A DNA stretch of 60,000 bases from the NCBI RefSeq assembly GCF_000143415.4, contig NW_003314265.1:2758559-2818558 (forward strand). Reading direction: 5' to 3'. Shown one piece after another: positions 12,401 to 23,257 of the stretch. Source of the DNA: Selaginella moellendorffii. Lineage: Eukaryota; Streptophyta; Lycopodiopsida; Selaginellales; Selaginellaceae. Under the pieces are notes generated by a model that was not told where the DNA came from, made no database searches, and saw only the letters and a list, made by a program, of their open reading frames with translations. Position 1 is the first letter of the stretch; each line of letters opens with the position of its first letter. The position numbers and the translations under genes are program-made.

Positions 12401-13792
12401 AAATCAAATGTGGTGGCGGATGCTTTATCTCGTGTTCGTCATGTGACGATGTTACGAACACGATTTTGTCATCATTTGAGTAAGGTGGTCAGCGAGTTTG
12501 GGCAGTTGGTTGAGCATGCTCAGGCTCAGGATGCTGAGGTGGCCTCTTTGCGAGACCAGATGGAAGCTCCTTTCTCATTGGTGGATGGGATTCTCTACTA
12601 CAATGGCCGTGTCTATTTGCCACGGGTGGATGCGTTAATTACTCAAGTTTTATTCCACTATCATGATCGTCCAGAGGCTGGTCATTTTGGGGGGAAGAAG
12701 ACATATGAGTTGATTAAGCGCAACTTTTATTGGAGGAATATGAAGGCTGATATCCTCAAGTATTGTAAATCATGCGAGCTTTGTCAGCGGGTTAAGGTGC
12801 CACGGGAGAAGCCGGGGGGACTTTTGCAACCTTTACCTATTCCTCAGAGCCGTTGGTGTAGTATCTCTATGGACTTCATCACTTGTTTGCCACGAACACA
12901 GAGGCAAAAGGAGCAAGTATGGGTTATAGTAGATCGGTTGACGAAGTATGTGCGGTTATTGGCTCTTCGGAAGACTGTCACTGCCTCAGACTTGGCTGCG
13001 GTTTATTTGGAGAAGGTTTTTCCTGATTTTGGTTTGCCGGAGGACATCATTAGTGATCGAGATTCAAAGTTCACCAGTGGATTTTGGAAAAGCTTTGCAA
13101 AGGCTATGCAAGTGACTTTGAAACTCTCGAGTGGAGATCATCCTCAGACGGATGGGCAAACTGAGCGTGTGAATCAGGTGGTGGAGGATATGCTACGTTG
13201 TAGCATTGGTCAAAGGCAAGGACAGTGGGATCTATATCTTCCGTTGGTGCAATTTGCTTACAACAATAGCCAACACAGTGGAACCAAGCTAAGTCCTTAC
13301 TTTGCGATGTTTGGAAGGCATCCTCGAACAGCGGTGGAGTTGGGATTGCATTTGAGTAAGGACGTTCAAGAAAAGCTTGATTCCGAGGCAACTGATCTGG
13401 CCACAGAACTTGATGAGATTCTGGTGGTATGCAAACGGAATTTGCAAGCAGCTCAGGATAGAGCGGAGAAGTTTGCTAATGAGCATCGCCAATTCCGGGA
13501 ATATAAGGTGGGTGATCTCGTCTTTGTGCGAGTGATCTTTCCGTCAAGTGAGCGGCGGAACACCTTGGTGCCTTTACGGATAGGGAAGAGTGATAAACTC
13601 TCCCATCGATATGCTGGTCCATATGAAGTGCTGGAGCGCATTGGTAAAGCGGCTTATCGGGTGCGGCTGCCAGCTGGGGTGAAAATTCATCCGGTATTTT
13701 ATGTCAGCCAGTTGAAAGGTGTACTATCTCGGAGTGACGGGCCCAATGCCTCCTTGATGTATACGGCTGTGGAAGATGGACTAGGAGCTTGA
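9444..13792 (+). pseudogene. gag-pol polyprotein of gypsy element A, one nonsense codon and one frameshift
   Basis: Starts at ATG 9444 ([10 protein letters not shown]). In order: gag capsid (about 9690-10180), arginine/serine-rich basic linker, CCHC knuckle ([14 protein letters not shown], about 10350), retropepsin with the intact triad in [10 protein letters not shown] (about 10640), RT with IDYRALNK and FLDDILVF (about 11660), RNase H (CDANGYALGG, LTDHKPL), integrase zinc finger (H-H-C-C, about 12655-12785) and the D-D-E core (MDFITC, SDRDSKF, DGQTERVNQ). Two lesions are seen: a TGA at 11865-11867 where the family has Trp, at the RT/RNase H junction, and a shift to another frame near 12215-12230 that fits a 4-nt deletion in RNase H. 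After the shift the frame is open to 13792. No chromodomain is recognised. The element could spread only with proteins supplied in trans. Confidence 0.93.
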
Positions 13793-13853
13793 GCAGGATT
13801 CCCCAGAAAGGGTGATCACCGGTACAACTCGTCCTTGGGACTAGGACTTTGTT

Positions 13854-13867
13854 GGGGGGGGAAGAAT
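13854..13867 (+). promoter_or_regulatory. Polypurine tract of gypsy element A
   Basis: Eight G followed by AAGAAT, immediately before the 3' LTR; the plus-strand primer for reverse transcription. Confidence 0.85.
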
Positions 13868-14101
13868 TGTTAGGCGCCAGCTTTGACTACGTGGTCAACG
13901 TCGGTCAAAGGGAGGCTCAAGGGTATATTAAGGCATGTTAGGGTAAGGGACTTAACCTACCCTAGGGCTCACAGTGGAGTGGCGGCGCAGTGGAGCTTTT
14001 GAGGTAGCTCGGGGGTGGTTGGGTGGTGAGGAACCTCAAGAGGTGGCGTAGCATAGTCTAGGGCAACGAGATCTTTGTTTTTTTTGCGCCGGATCATAAC
14101 A
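13868..14101 (+). repeat. 3' LTR of gypsy element A
   Basis: 234 bp, no difference seen from the 5' LTR; followed by the GACTT duplication. Confidence 0.97.
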
Positions 14102-14277
14102 GACTTAGCCTCTGCCTCTTCCGTAGCATCTCTAACAGGAGTTTCCTCCTCTCGATTCACCCGTCTAGAGGTTTCAGCATCATCAGCACGGTTCCTTTTC
14201 ACCATCCCACTAGCTGTATACATGCCTCTATCAATAACTGAACATGCACAACGTTCTTTCCAAATGATGCAATCCAA
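14102..14277 (-). pseudogene. Chromovirus gag remnant (N-terminal part, displaced by insertion)
   Basis: Acidic/polar N-terminal gag segment (RRVNREEETPVRDATEEAEA...). Removing the inserted element and one copy of the GACTT duplication joins it in frame to the segment starting at 9181. It lies just inside the 5' LTR and primer-binding region. Confidence 0.65.
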
Positions 14278-14394
14278 CTAATCCTACATAGTTCGCTTCG
14301 GATCTACTAGAAAAGTCTCTGCATATGCAACTTGAGTCAGAAAATCCGACAAAAGTTGGATAGGAATCGCTGAGACAATTTATTTGATACTAAA

Positions 14395-15832
14395 TGTAGC
14401 GCACATGAATTTGGAGCCGAACCCCAAGCCCGTTGCGCTACGAAACGAGGGTCTGGTACAATCCCACAAGCACTAGCTCCCTGTATCTAGCACCTGCACG
14501 CAAAATGGTGTCAGACGGAGTCTGGCACAATTTTGGCATACTGGTGGCCTAACACGAGGAGGAAGGTACCCCACCAACTAGAGCAGAGTGGAGCTTAGGC
14601 TTAGACCCAAACCAGACACAAAACAAGAAGCGATCCCTACTATACATTTGGAACCCCCCACAGCCCCCCCCCCCCCCCCCCCNNNNNNNNNNNNNNNNNN
14701 NNNNNNNNNNNNNNNNNNNNNNNNNNNNNNNNNNNNNNNNNNNNNNNNNNNNNNNNNNNNNNNNNNNNNNNNNNNNNNNNNNNNNNNNNNNNNNNNNNNN
14801 NNNNNNNNNNNNNNNNNNNNNNNNNNNNNNNNNNNNNNNNNNNNNNNNNNNNNNNNNNNNNNNNNNNNNNNNNNNNNNNNNNNNNNNNNNNNNNNNNNNN
14901 NNNNNNNNNNNNNNNNNNNNNNNNNNNNNNNNNNNNNNNNNNNNNNNNNNNNNNNNNNNNNNNNNNNNNNNNNNNNNNNNNNNNNNNNNNNNNNNNNNNN
15001 NNNNNNNNNNNNNNNNNNNNNNNNNNNNNNNNNNNNNNNNNNNNNNNNNNNNNNNNNNNNNNNNNNNNNNNNNNNNNNNNNNNNNNNNNNNNNNNNNNNN
15101 NNNNNNNNNNNNNNNNNNNNNNNNNNNNNNNNNNNNNNNNNNNNNNNNNNNNNNNNNNNNNNNNNNNNNNNNNNNNNNNNNNNNNNNNNNNNNNNNNNNN
15201 NNNNNNNNNNNNNNNNNNNNNNNNNNNNNNNNNNNNNNNNNNNNNNNNNNNNNNNNNNNNNNNNNNNNNNNNNNNNNNNNNNNNNNNNNNNNNNNNNNNN
15301 NNNNNNNNNNNNNNNNNNNNNNNNNNNNNNNNNNNNNNNNNNNNNNNNNNNNNNNNNNNNNNNNNNNNNNNNNNNNNNNNNNNNNNNNNNNNNNNNNNNN
15401 NNNNNNNNNNNNNTTACCACCTGGTGTAAATCTAGACACTTTCCATAATTAACATTTGGGACCAGAATAAGACTAACACAAAAGGCATGATAGCAAGGGT
15501 GTTTGGCAAATACGGTAAGTTATCATCTAGCGAATATTGAGGGACTAGTCTTAATATCACAGGGGTTCCCAACACTAGCAAGTGCAAGTCAGCATCATGA
15601 GTTTCTTGTCACCGTGTCAAGTATGTTTGACTTAATGACAACTTAGGATTTCCTTCCTTAATGCCCTTCCGGTTTAATTGTACATGTGCTGACCAATTTC
15701 TCAACTAACTTGGGTGGAGACCATAAAGGGAACCAGCAGTATCGACCTCCTGCCGTCGTGGCAGTAAGGAGAGAGTGTCTGTAAGGACTAGCCGACAAGT
15801 ATCTTTTAATACCCGAAGTCACATTCACGATA
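14395..15832 (-). repeat. 5' LTR of the outer chromovirus, containing an assembly gap
   Basis: Reverse complement matches the LTR at 3090-4223 at both ends: it starts TATCGTGAATGTGACTTCGG and ends GTGCGCTACA, followed by a degenerate primer site. Its middle is unsequenced (14683-15413). Confidence 0.75.
14683..15413. other. Assembly gap (731 N)
   Basis: Run of N directly after a poly-C stretch of about 19 bases. ORFs that read through it are artefacts. Confidence 1.
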
Positions 15833-16059
15833 CTCACACACGAGCTTAAGTGCAAAAATAATGCAAATGGTACATCTCAATCTATCCTATGAGCTTAAAC
15901 ACAAACTCATATTTTATAGTATAAAAAGGTAACCAAAATCTATACCTAAGGAACAAATACAAAGTTATAGTACTCAAATATATACCCACTCAAACCATCA
16001 TTTTCATCTTTGCATATACAACAAAATTAATTACCTAATCTCATTAGATAGTACTCATT
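15833..16059. other. AT-rich spacer between LTR copies
   Basis: No gene and no recognisable element; AT-rich filler between the chromovirus LTR and a TRIM relic. Confidence 0.5.
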
Positions 16060-16375
16060 GAGATGTATCTTTAATACCAAATGTAACTATAACTTTCAAA
16101 TTTAAATTTCCCAAAAAGTCACCCAGTCTAATACTAAGGACACTTAACCCTAAGGATCTCAAAATCATTAACCAATTGAAAAAAGGGGTGTATGAACTTG
16201 ACTTAAGGGTAAAGTGTCAAGAGAGTGGGGCTCTTGGGAGAGTTGCAACTCTCAACTTTTGTTTATAAGGTGTGAGTTTGCAAGAAAACATTATGAATTA
16301 TAAGTAACTAAAGGGCACGACTTAAGAGATTATCCATATAGATTCAATACAGAGGGAAAAGGCTTTAGTTTTTTA
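16060..16375. repeat. Rearranged relic of a TRIM-type element
   Basis: Two parts resemble the intact TRIM at 50966-51559. At 16062-16188 TGTAACTATAA...CACCCAG...TTAACCAATTG...GGGGTG follows its LTR on the plus strand, even with the ATACCAAA primer-site remnant just before it. At about 16210-16375 CAAGAGAGTGGGGCTCTTGG and following bases match its internal region and LTR start in the other orientation. The copy is much more AT-rich than the intact one. Confidence 0.6.
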
Positions 16376-16377
16376 TA

Positions 16378-17339
16378 GTAGTGCATATGGTTTTCACTTT
16401 TTACCCTATGGTGATTTACTATAAAATAATTATGGAGTGAAATGTAAACCCTTTGGCCACGTGTCCAAAGGCAGTGGAGTGAAACTCAAGTTTTAGAGCC
16501 TTTGGCCACTGAACGAAGGGAATTACCAAGTGTAGAGGTAAAGAGCAAAGGAAGTGGAGCATGAAACAACTCCTAAACAATAGCTTAAGGAACAAAGTAG
16601 TAAGAGCATGGAATGACATAGGATCAGTTTTACAACATCTAACATATCAATGCCAAGAATAACATGCAAAATGGAGCCAAATAAAATTTAACACAACTTC
16701 AGCATACTAGTGGCTTAATGTAAGGAGCTACTATGGTATGAAACTTGGGCTTAAACCCAAGCCACACATAAAGCAAGAATAGACACACAAATGTTCCTAA
16801 CCTAAACTATACTATGCCTAAGGTTGGTGCATCATACCCAATCTACCCACTATCCTTATTATACATTTGGAATGGTGTTAAATTATGAATTTGAATGTGG
16901 GAACAATACCATTGTGTTTAGGAAGATCTCTATATTTCATATATATATATCTAATTAGTAAATCTAGACACTTTTGATAAATAATTAATGGGACTAACAC
17001 ATAGGGCATGGTGTTTTAATGGATATGGTAACTTATCATTTAGCGAGCATTGCGAGACTAAGGTCAATATTATAGGAGTTCCAAACATTAGCAAGTGCAA
17101 GCCAATAAATGAGTTTCTTTAACCAGGTTAAATATATCTAACTAATAATACATAAGAATTCCATTCTTATGCTCTTTTGGCTAAATGCACATATAGAGAT
17201 TAATTTCTCAATTAGATTAAGTAGAGATTGATAAAGGGTCCAGCAGTACTAACTTTTTACCATTGTGGCAATAAAGAAAAAATATCCAAAAGAACTCTCT
17301 GATAAATAACTTTCAATACTTATAGTTATATTCACAACA
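16378..17339 (-). repeat. Old, AT-shifted copy of the chromovirus-family LTR
   Basis: The reverse complement aligns along its length with 3090-4223 (for example the GTATTGAAAG, CTTGCACTTGCTA, GTGTCTAGATTTAC and CCAAATGTATA stretches). Most differences are G:C to A:T. No internal region is recognised beside it; it may be a solo LTR. Confidence 0.7.
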
Positions 17340-17419
17340 TAATTCTTTAAATGATTTTAAAAAGGAGGCAAAAAGAAATATAATGTGTGATCACTACAAA
17401 AATTGAAGCTTATAGCATA

Positions 17420-17572
17420 TGTGATTATAGGATGAGATTTAAATATACTATCACCGTGGATCCTTAGAATTTTGGGGAATACATGGGGATAAAATAGCTA
17501 CTAAAAGCTTTTTTATCAAACAATTGTTCTTTTTCCAATTAGCTTAAAGGGAGAGAGATAAGGTGTGTTACA
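17420..17572 (+). repeat. Short LTR-like repeat, copy 1 (153 bp)
   Basis: TGTGATTATAGGATGAG...GTGTGTTACA. It aligns over its whole 153 bp with 34452-34604, which is followed by a tRNA-primer-like sequence. Probably a solo LTR of a TRIM-like family. Confidence 0.6.
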
Positions 17573-18825
17573 AGCCCACTACAAAAATAAGTGCAAATCT
17601 CTTTAAAAGAGCTCATTGAAAAGAAAAAAAAAAGGCTGAGAATGTAAACTTTGTAAATAAATATTTTTTTTAACTATTTCTTCTAGTTATTTTAATTCTT
17701 TCATTGTCAAATCAATTTAATTATCAAAAGAAGTGGTTTAATAAAATTAGAACAACTAACTGACTTATTGTAATTGGTTAAAAAATGAAGTATCTAGTGA
17801 ATGAATATTAAAAATTCCTATTGAAAATAATTCTATAATATCTGTGAAAAATGCCTTATATATAATTAAAAATGCATTTTCTAATACTTTAATTACAGAT
17901 ATAGAGTCACTTTTGACAAAATACTTCATCAAAATGTTACTTATACAACAACCTTGAACCATATGTAGTAAAAACATTTAATTTATGATTTAAAGTATAT
18001 CTCTAAAGATTTTGGTTCTTGTGGGTCTTGTATCAAAGGCATCCATAGATTTCTATATCCAAAATCCATTACTGTTATCACAAAAGCTCGTATATATGTA
18101 GACATGTATCTGAATCATTAAGTAGTAAACCTATATGCTTACATTTATTTTTGGCTCAATCATATAACAAATCAAATTCTATCTCTGACTATAGGTGAAA
18201 CATGCCCCAAGGTTTTGGCAGTAATGAAGGCATTGCAGTTCTTGTCAAACACTAGCTAGCTGTCCCTATCAAGAATCGAAGATCTCTCTGTATTGTGCAA
18301 GGAAGAACTATCCAACCCCACCTTTCTCCTCTTTTTTCTTGTTGTGGCTAATACCGGAGTTGGGCTGTGTCGCATCTGGAGTCCAAGTAATCAATGTTAT
18401 GCGCTGAGTTCTTGGACCGTGTCCCGTCTGGAGTCTAAGTAATCATGTTGTGTTGAATTCTTTTTTGATTGACCAAGATGTTAACGCACACAATGATTAA
18501 TCGCAAACTAGAATTAATTTTTTCTAATAAATGAATGAGCGAAACTGAAGACATTCTTTCTTTCCTGCTCCGAACTCTTTATCATTCGTGGACAACTCAA
18601 ATTTCCACAAATATCTTTTTCGCCTCGCTTGTACACAGGTTTATAATATTCACAACCAGGTTCTCACCTGGAGAGGAGCAAAATATTTTAGAACATCCTC
18701 ACAAAAGAAACAAAAACTTGCCTGCGAAAGATGTCCTAACCAGCGTGAGTCGAATAGCAACTCACCCATTGTTAAGCCACCAGAGAAGTTTTCCAATCAA
18801 ACGGAACACAACAAGCATCTCCACT
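17573..18825. other. AT-rich intergenic region
   Basis: No gene seen. One imperfect tandem duplication of about 52 bp lies at about 18365-18465 (repeating CGTCTGGAGTCTAAGTAATC-like sequence). The right end abuts the 3' end of the kinase gene and will contain its 3' untranslated region. Confidence 0.5.
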
Positions 18826-21800
18826 CTATCCATCATCCTTCGCTGCCTCCTCCCTACGTATTCTTTCCTCCTCCTCCTTATTAAATATAGCGTTCAATTG
18901 GCGTTCTAGCTGAAAACAGGACAAAACAGAATAAAAATTAAATTAAAAAAATTAGAAGATAGTATAGTTTACCTGTACATTCCGTAATTTTACAATCTGC
19001 AATTCTTCCGCCAATAATCCCACTCTGAAATTTCGTCTTTTAGTCTGGAAATCCAGGAACTTCTTACAAACCTAGATTGCAAATCGTTGAGTTGCTGAAG
19101 CAGTTCGCGCTCTTTTTCTGTAGGAGGGTCGGCCTAGAAAAGAAAAACACATTTTAGTCCAGAAAAGAGCATCACGTTGCAAAGAACTTCTACCATATCG
19201 TCACCACGGTAGAAGTTTCGTTGATTTGTAAACATCATCCGTGCAGCTATAACAGAAACCATGGAAGTATAAGATGGATGATCAAAGTGTTTATTGCATA
19301 CCGGCCGGGACCTCTCCTGGATTTACAGTACTCAAAAGACTCATCAAAATGTCCTAAAGAAAGAGAGAGAGAAAAAAAACCAAAAACATTAGCAAGAGAA
19401 TCCTCGGAACTATCAACATGCCTGTTGTGTAGCGTTTTGATGAAGAAGAGTTTGGAGTTGAGGCATAATAGCAGCCACAGGAATGCTTGCAACTCCATTT
19501 GCGACCACAGGTTGGGACGATGACGTTGGAAATTGCTGGAAAAATAAAGAAATTGTACCAATGACACATAAGGAAATAAATTTGTACCTGCATACTTGCT
19601 ATCCTCCGATTGCTGGAGTGATCCTATAATTAAAAAACACTTATTTACCAACAAAAATAATGTAGGAAAATACCTCCACAACACCAGTATCCCCTGATGT
19701 CACCCGAAATCTGCCTTTCACAAGCGTTCCCTTTGATTTTTCCTCTGAGGCCTCTTTGCTACCTGAGAAAGAAACAAAATGTTGAATCAGATGTTGTGAC
19801 AGACACTCATTCTAGGATGCATGACAAAGCTTTTAAGGAAGCCAGTCATTACAAGATAAACATGCCTGCTGAAGCTCTTGAAGGTCCTGGAGAACCATTT
19901 GCAAATCCACAAGGCAAAGGCCCACTGAATGATGAGCGGGTTCGCACTAGATCATCAATACCACGGACGGACAACCTGGTTGATTCAACATGTAAGACAG
20001 AGATCAAACAAGTAAAGGCAATACCTTTCTTTTTCTTCTCGAAAACACGCAAGAACGCGATCAGGTAGCAAAGGACCGCTAGCAGACTTCCGATGTTCTT
20101 CACCATCGAGTCGCCTTCTCTCTTTGTCATCCTTCTCGTCGATCTTGCGTGACTCTTTCTCTTCCCTCCGTGACTCGCTTTCGTCCACCTTCACCTTCAT
20201 GCCTTCATGCCATCCAGGGCTCTCCATTTCCAGGTCATCTTCGAAAACGTCGAATCGCCCACTGTATAACGCATGTAAGAGTTCAGGACAAAATCGCAAA
20301 ACAGAAACTTACATGTGCTTGGGTTCCTTTCTCCCAGCGGCTAGCCTGAATAAAACATTGAGCAAATATGACAGCGAACTTATAACGTTGCTTCTTACCC
20401 TTGCTTCCCATTAAACTTTGAAGGAATGATTAACCGTCCCCGAGCTGTTGAACGATCGGCAGCCTATCGAGTAAACAGAAAAACACACACTAGTCAACAT
20501 AGAAAATCAACAGGAAATAAGGCTGAGCTTACATCGGTTGCACTTTCGGGTTTGGATGGTGGTGATTGAGCGCGTTCGTGATCAGGCAGTTCAACAATCT
20601 CGGGGCTTTCTTTGAAAAAAGAAGAATTTTCATCGTTCTTTTCAGGATACACGTCGTCGTCGTCTTGAATCTGATCCAACGAACTTTAGCAAGGTGTTAA
20701 AAACAAGTTTAATTACCAGCGCGGCCTGAGCCTTCAAATCCTCGACATCAAAATTCCAGCTGCTCACACCTCGTTTATACTCTTTCTGCATCAGCCCAAC
20801 ATTTTAAACACTTAATCATGGAGCCGGCGAAATGGCCCGAACCTGTGATTGTTCTTCCTGCTCGCCATATGGAATTTTCTTTTGCGCAAGTCGAGCAGCG
20901 TCATTTATCTGGAAATCAAGCATAAGAAGACCGAGTACATCAGCTACTGATAAAAATTAATACCTTGAGAGTTCTCACTCGTTCCCATAATGGAGGTAGT
21001 CCTTCCAACACATGCCGAACCAAATATTCAGTAGACTTTGCACCTTTAAAAAACGAGTGCTTCAACAGCTTCTCCGCAGTAGGCCGTTTAGTTGGATCTT
21101 TCACCAAGCACATTGCAATCATCTCCTTGAAAGACTATTTCACAAATAAAGATCTAGTCAGACGCCAGTGCTCGGTCTACCATACCTTAGAAAAACGTCG
21201 ATCACGTTCATAATCAAGACCAGGAGGCGCATTTTGCAGCGTCATTAGTAAAACCTGGCAAGACACAGCGTGAGAGATTGCTCAAAACCGCAGCTTTCAG
21301 ACCTTCATCGGAGGATATTTCGAAAACGGTGCATGCCCGTGAGCCAACTCCAACGCAGTGATCCCGAAGGACCAGATATCAGCCCTGCAGGACAACAACA
21401 ACGCTTAGAAAAATTCTCATCGGCAAGAAGAAGAAGAAAAAAGAAGCTCCATTACTTAAAATCATAACCGTGTATCTGCTCCATGACTTCTGGAGCCATC
21501 CTACATTCACAAGGAAGGCCTTAACAACATAGTAAGTGATTAGATCATGAAACACACCAACAAGGGGTCCCCACAAACGTATTTCGGGATCGTTGACGAT
21601 CCCCGGTATCGAAAAGGCAGGCCGAAACACCAAAGTCCCCTAGTTTTATGGCGCCATTGCTGTCGATCAATATATTCCCTGCCTGTGACAAGACCCCGGA
21701 TCAAATATGAGATCACGTCCTAATCCATTCGAGCACACAGACCTTCACGTCACGGTGAATATGCCCGTGACGATGCAAGTACTCGAGAGCTTTTAGAGTG

Positions 21801-22225
21801 TCCTTCAAGACCGTCGCGATGACAGCCTCCTCAAAGCCATCCGGGTACGCTGCTTTCATGATGTGAAGGCACGAGCCGCCAGCCATGTAAGGCATGACCA
21901 CCCAGAGGCTGTGCTCCACCACGAACGAGCAGTACGCTCTCACGACATTTGGATGGTTTATCAGGCTCATGGTCTTGGCCTCTTTCCGGATTTCATCCTG
22001 CATGGAAGAAGAGAGAGCCATGAGAAGAAAGAGCTCTCATCCAGGATCGCCCAAGAAACTCACCAGATTGGAACTACATTTCTCCAAGTCGAGGCTCTTG
22101 ATGGCCACAATCTCTTTGAAGCTGATGCACATCGCGCGATAGACCGTGGCGCTCACTCCCTGCCCTACCTCCTCGAGAAGCTGATAGTCACTGGCCAATG
22201 CCGGGTACTGCCTCTTGTCTTCCAT
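18826..22225 (-). CDS. Ste20-family protein kinase (BLUS1/GCK-like), multi-exon
   Basis: Start at 22225 (MEDKRQYP). Exon 1 (22225-22064) carries the glycine loop [11 protein letters not shown] and the VAIKSLDLE lysine; later exons carry [11 protein letters not shown] (catalytic loop), [12 protein letters not shown] (DFG), VGTPCW and [14 protein letters not shown] (APE), [16 protein letters not shown], and [14 protein letters not shown] closing the kinase lobe (about 20.94-21.12 kb). Then come short exons with a low-complexity acidic/serine linker ([13 protein letters not shown]) and a C-terminal coiled coil ([46 protein letters not shown]), with the stop at 18826-18828. This layout is that of plant BLUS1-like kinases, cytosolic Ser/Thr kinases; BLUS1 itself links phototropins to stomatal opening. 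All catalytic motifs are present. The exact number of C-terminal exons was not resolved and alternative splicing is possible. Confidence 0.9.
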
Positions 22226-22267
22226 GGCCACGCCACCACCAAGCAATTCCAGCCACTCCCCCCTAGA

Positions 22268-22274
22268 ATTTATA
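22268..22274 (-). promoter_or_regulatory. TATA-like box of the kinase gene
   Basis: TATAAAT on the minus strand, 43 bp before the start codon at 22225; it would place transcription start near 22240. Confidence 0.4.
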
Positions 22275-22384
22275 CACCATCCTCCACGGCCAGCACAGGT
22301 AGCAGAACCAATACAATTGCCCCAAATTCACGCACAGGAGCTCCAGCGGATCCATCCCCGGGAAGTCCTCCTTCCCTACTACAG

Positions 22385-22835
22385 TCTCTCTCTTTCTCTC
22401 TCCAATTCCCCCAGTCAAATCGCGACTTTGAATCCCAATTCCCCAGCCTTGACAAGGCGCCTGGATTCCTGAGCTCTCCCGGCAATCATCTTGACGAGCA
22501 AGAGAAACCTGTCCTGGAATTCGCTCAGCTGGTGGCAGATCTACACATACCGGCCTCCAATCGCCCCTGGCCGTCGCAGCTTCACGCCCATGCCCCAGAG
22601 CCGGTACCGCCCATGGCCGCGACACAGGTTCCGCATGGCGAAACCCTAACCTGGCGCTCCTCCGCCTAAGCACTACCAGATCACGACTATTTCCTCCTCG
22701 CGCGGATCAATCAGCTCCATGGGCGCCGGGAATCGCCGCGCGCCATCTCCAATCCTGGCCCCTCTCTTCCTCTCTCCCTCTCCTCCCTTCTTCTCTCGCT
22801 CTTCTCTCTCCCTCCCTCTCGCAAACAAAAAGGAG
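22385..22835. promoter_or_regulatory. CT/GA-rich stretches between divergent genes
   Basis: CT-rich runs at about 22385-22410 and about 22760-22830 in the roughly 1 kb between the kinase (-) and the membrane-protein gene (+). Such tracts are common in plant core promoters and 5' leaders; their role here is inferred from position only. Confidence 0.35.
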
Positions 22836-23257
22836 TGGAATATATCTGAGGCCGAAATTATAAGAATGCGACCATGGCTGTTTTAAAAGAAAATGACCTA
22901 AAGATAACGGCGACAAGCTGTTAAGTTTTAGGGTTTCGTCCATTTTGTGTGCTCCCCGTGAAGGAGCACACGTAGCTACAAACAAGGCCAGAGAGGTGGG
23001 GGGATGGATCGAATTTCCTGGGCATTCCAATGTCCACTGGAATCTCTACGCGTACGGAATCGTACGGCCCGGACGACGCTCTTGCTTCTTCTTTGCGGCT
23101 GTTCCTTCTTCTTCCGCTCGTCGTCACAGTTAAATCTTTCGCTTTGATGGGTTGGTTTTCTTGATTCTTGTGGGCTTTGATCCTCTGTAGGAGCGATGAT
23201 GTTAGAACGCTCGACGTTGGTCGGGAGAGGCTGGGGGAGATTTTACCCCTGGCGGCG

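Larger units (their letters stand above)
9187..14101 (+). mobile_element. Gypsy element A, full-length with identical LTRs (4915 bp)
   Basis: A complete LTR retrotransposon: two 234-bp LTRs (TGTTAGGCG...ATCATAACA) with no difference seen by eye, an initiator-Met tRNA primer site right after the 5' LTR, one long gag-pol frame, a polypurine tract right before the 3' LTR, and a perfect 5-bp target duplication. Domain order PR-RT-RNaseH-INT identifies Ty3/gypsy. Identical LTRs indicate very recent insertion, yet gag-pol carries a nonsense codon and a frameshift. It sits in the opposite orientation inside the gag of the older chromovirus. Confidence 0.97.
4224..15832 (-). mobile_element. Decayed Ty3/gypsy chromovirus (outer element), interrupted by a second gypsy element
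   Basis: On the minus strand the order is 5' LTR (15832-14395, containing the gap), a degenerate primer-binding site (TTTAGTATCAAA just inside the LTR), gag (14277-14102 continuing at 9181-8497), zinc knuckle and protease, reverse transcriptase, RNase H, integrase and a chromodomain remnant (ending 4600), then a non-coding 3' internal segment to 4224. No 3' LTR of its own is visible because the plus-strand LTR element abuts there. A younger element (9187-14101) sits in gag with a 5-bp target duplication. Confidence 0.85.

Noticed and set aside
14549-15448. Frames of 280-296 codons on both strands
   Set aside because: They consist almost wholly of unsequenced bases.
3090-15832. The 3090-4223 and 14395-15832 LTRs as the two ends of one element
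   Set aside because: They are in inverted, not direct, orientation, so they belong to two different elements of the same family.
22263-22673. Minus-strand frame MLRRRSARLGF... upstream of the kinase
   Set aside because: It overlaps the kinase promoter/leader region, shows no domain, and has an overlapping frame on the other strand; GC-rich chance frame.
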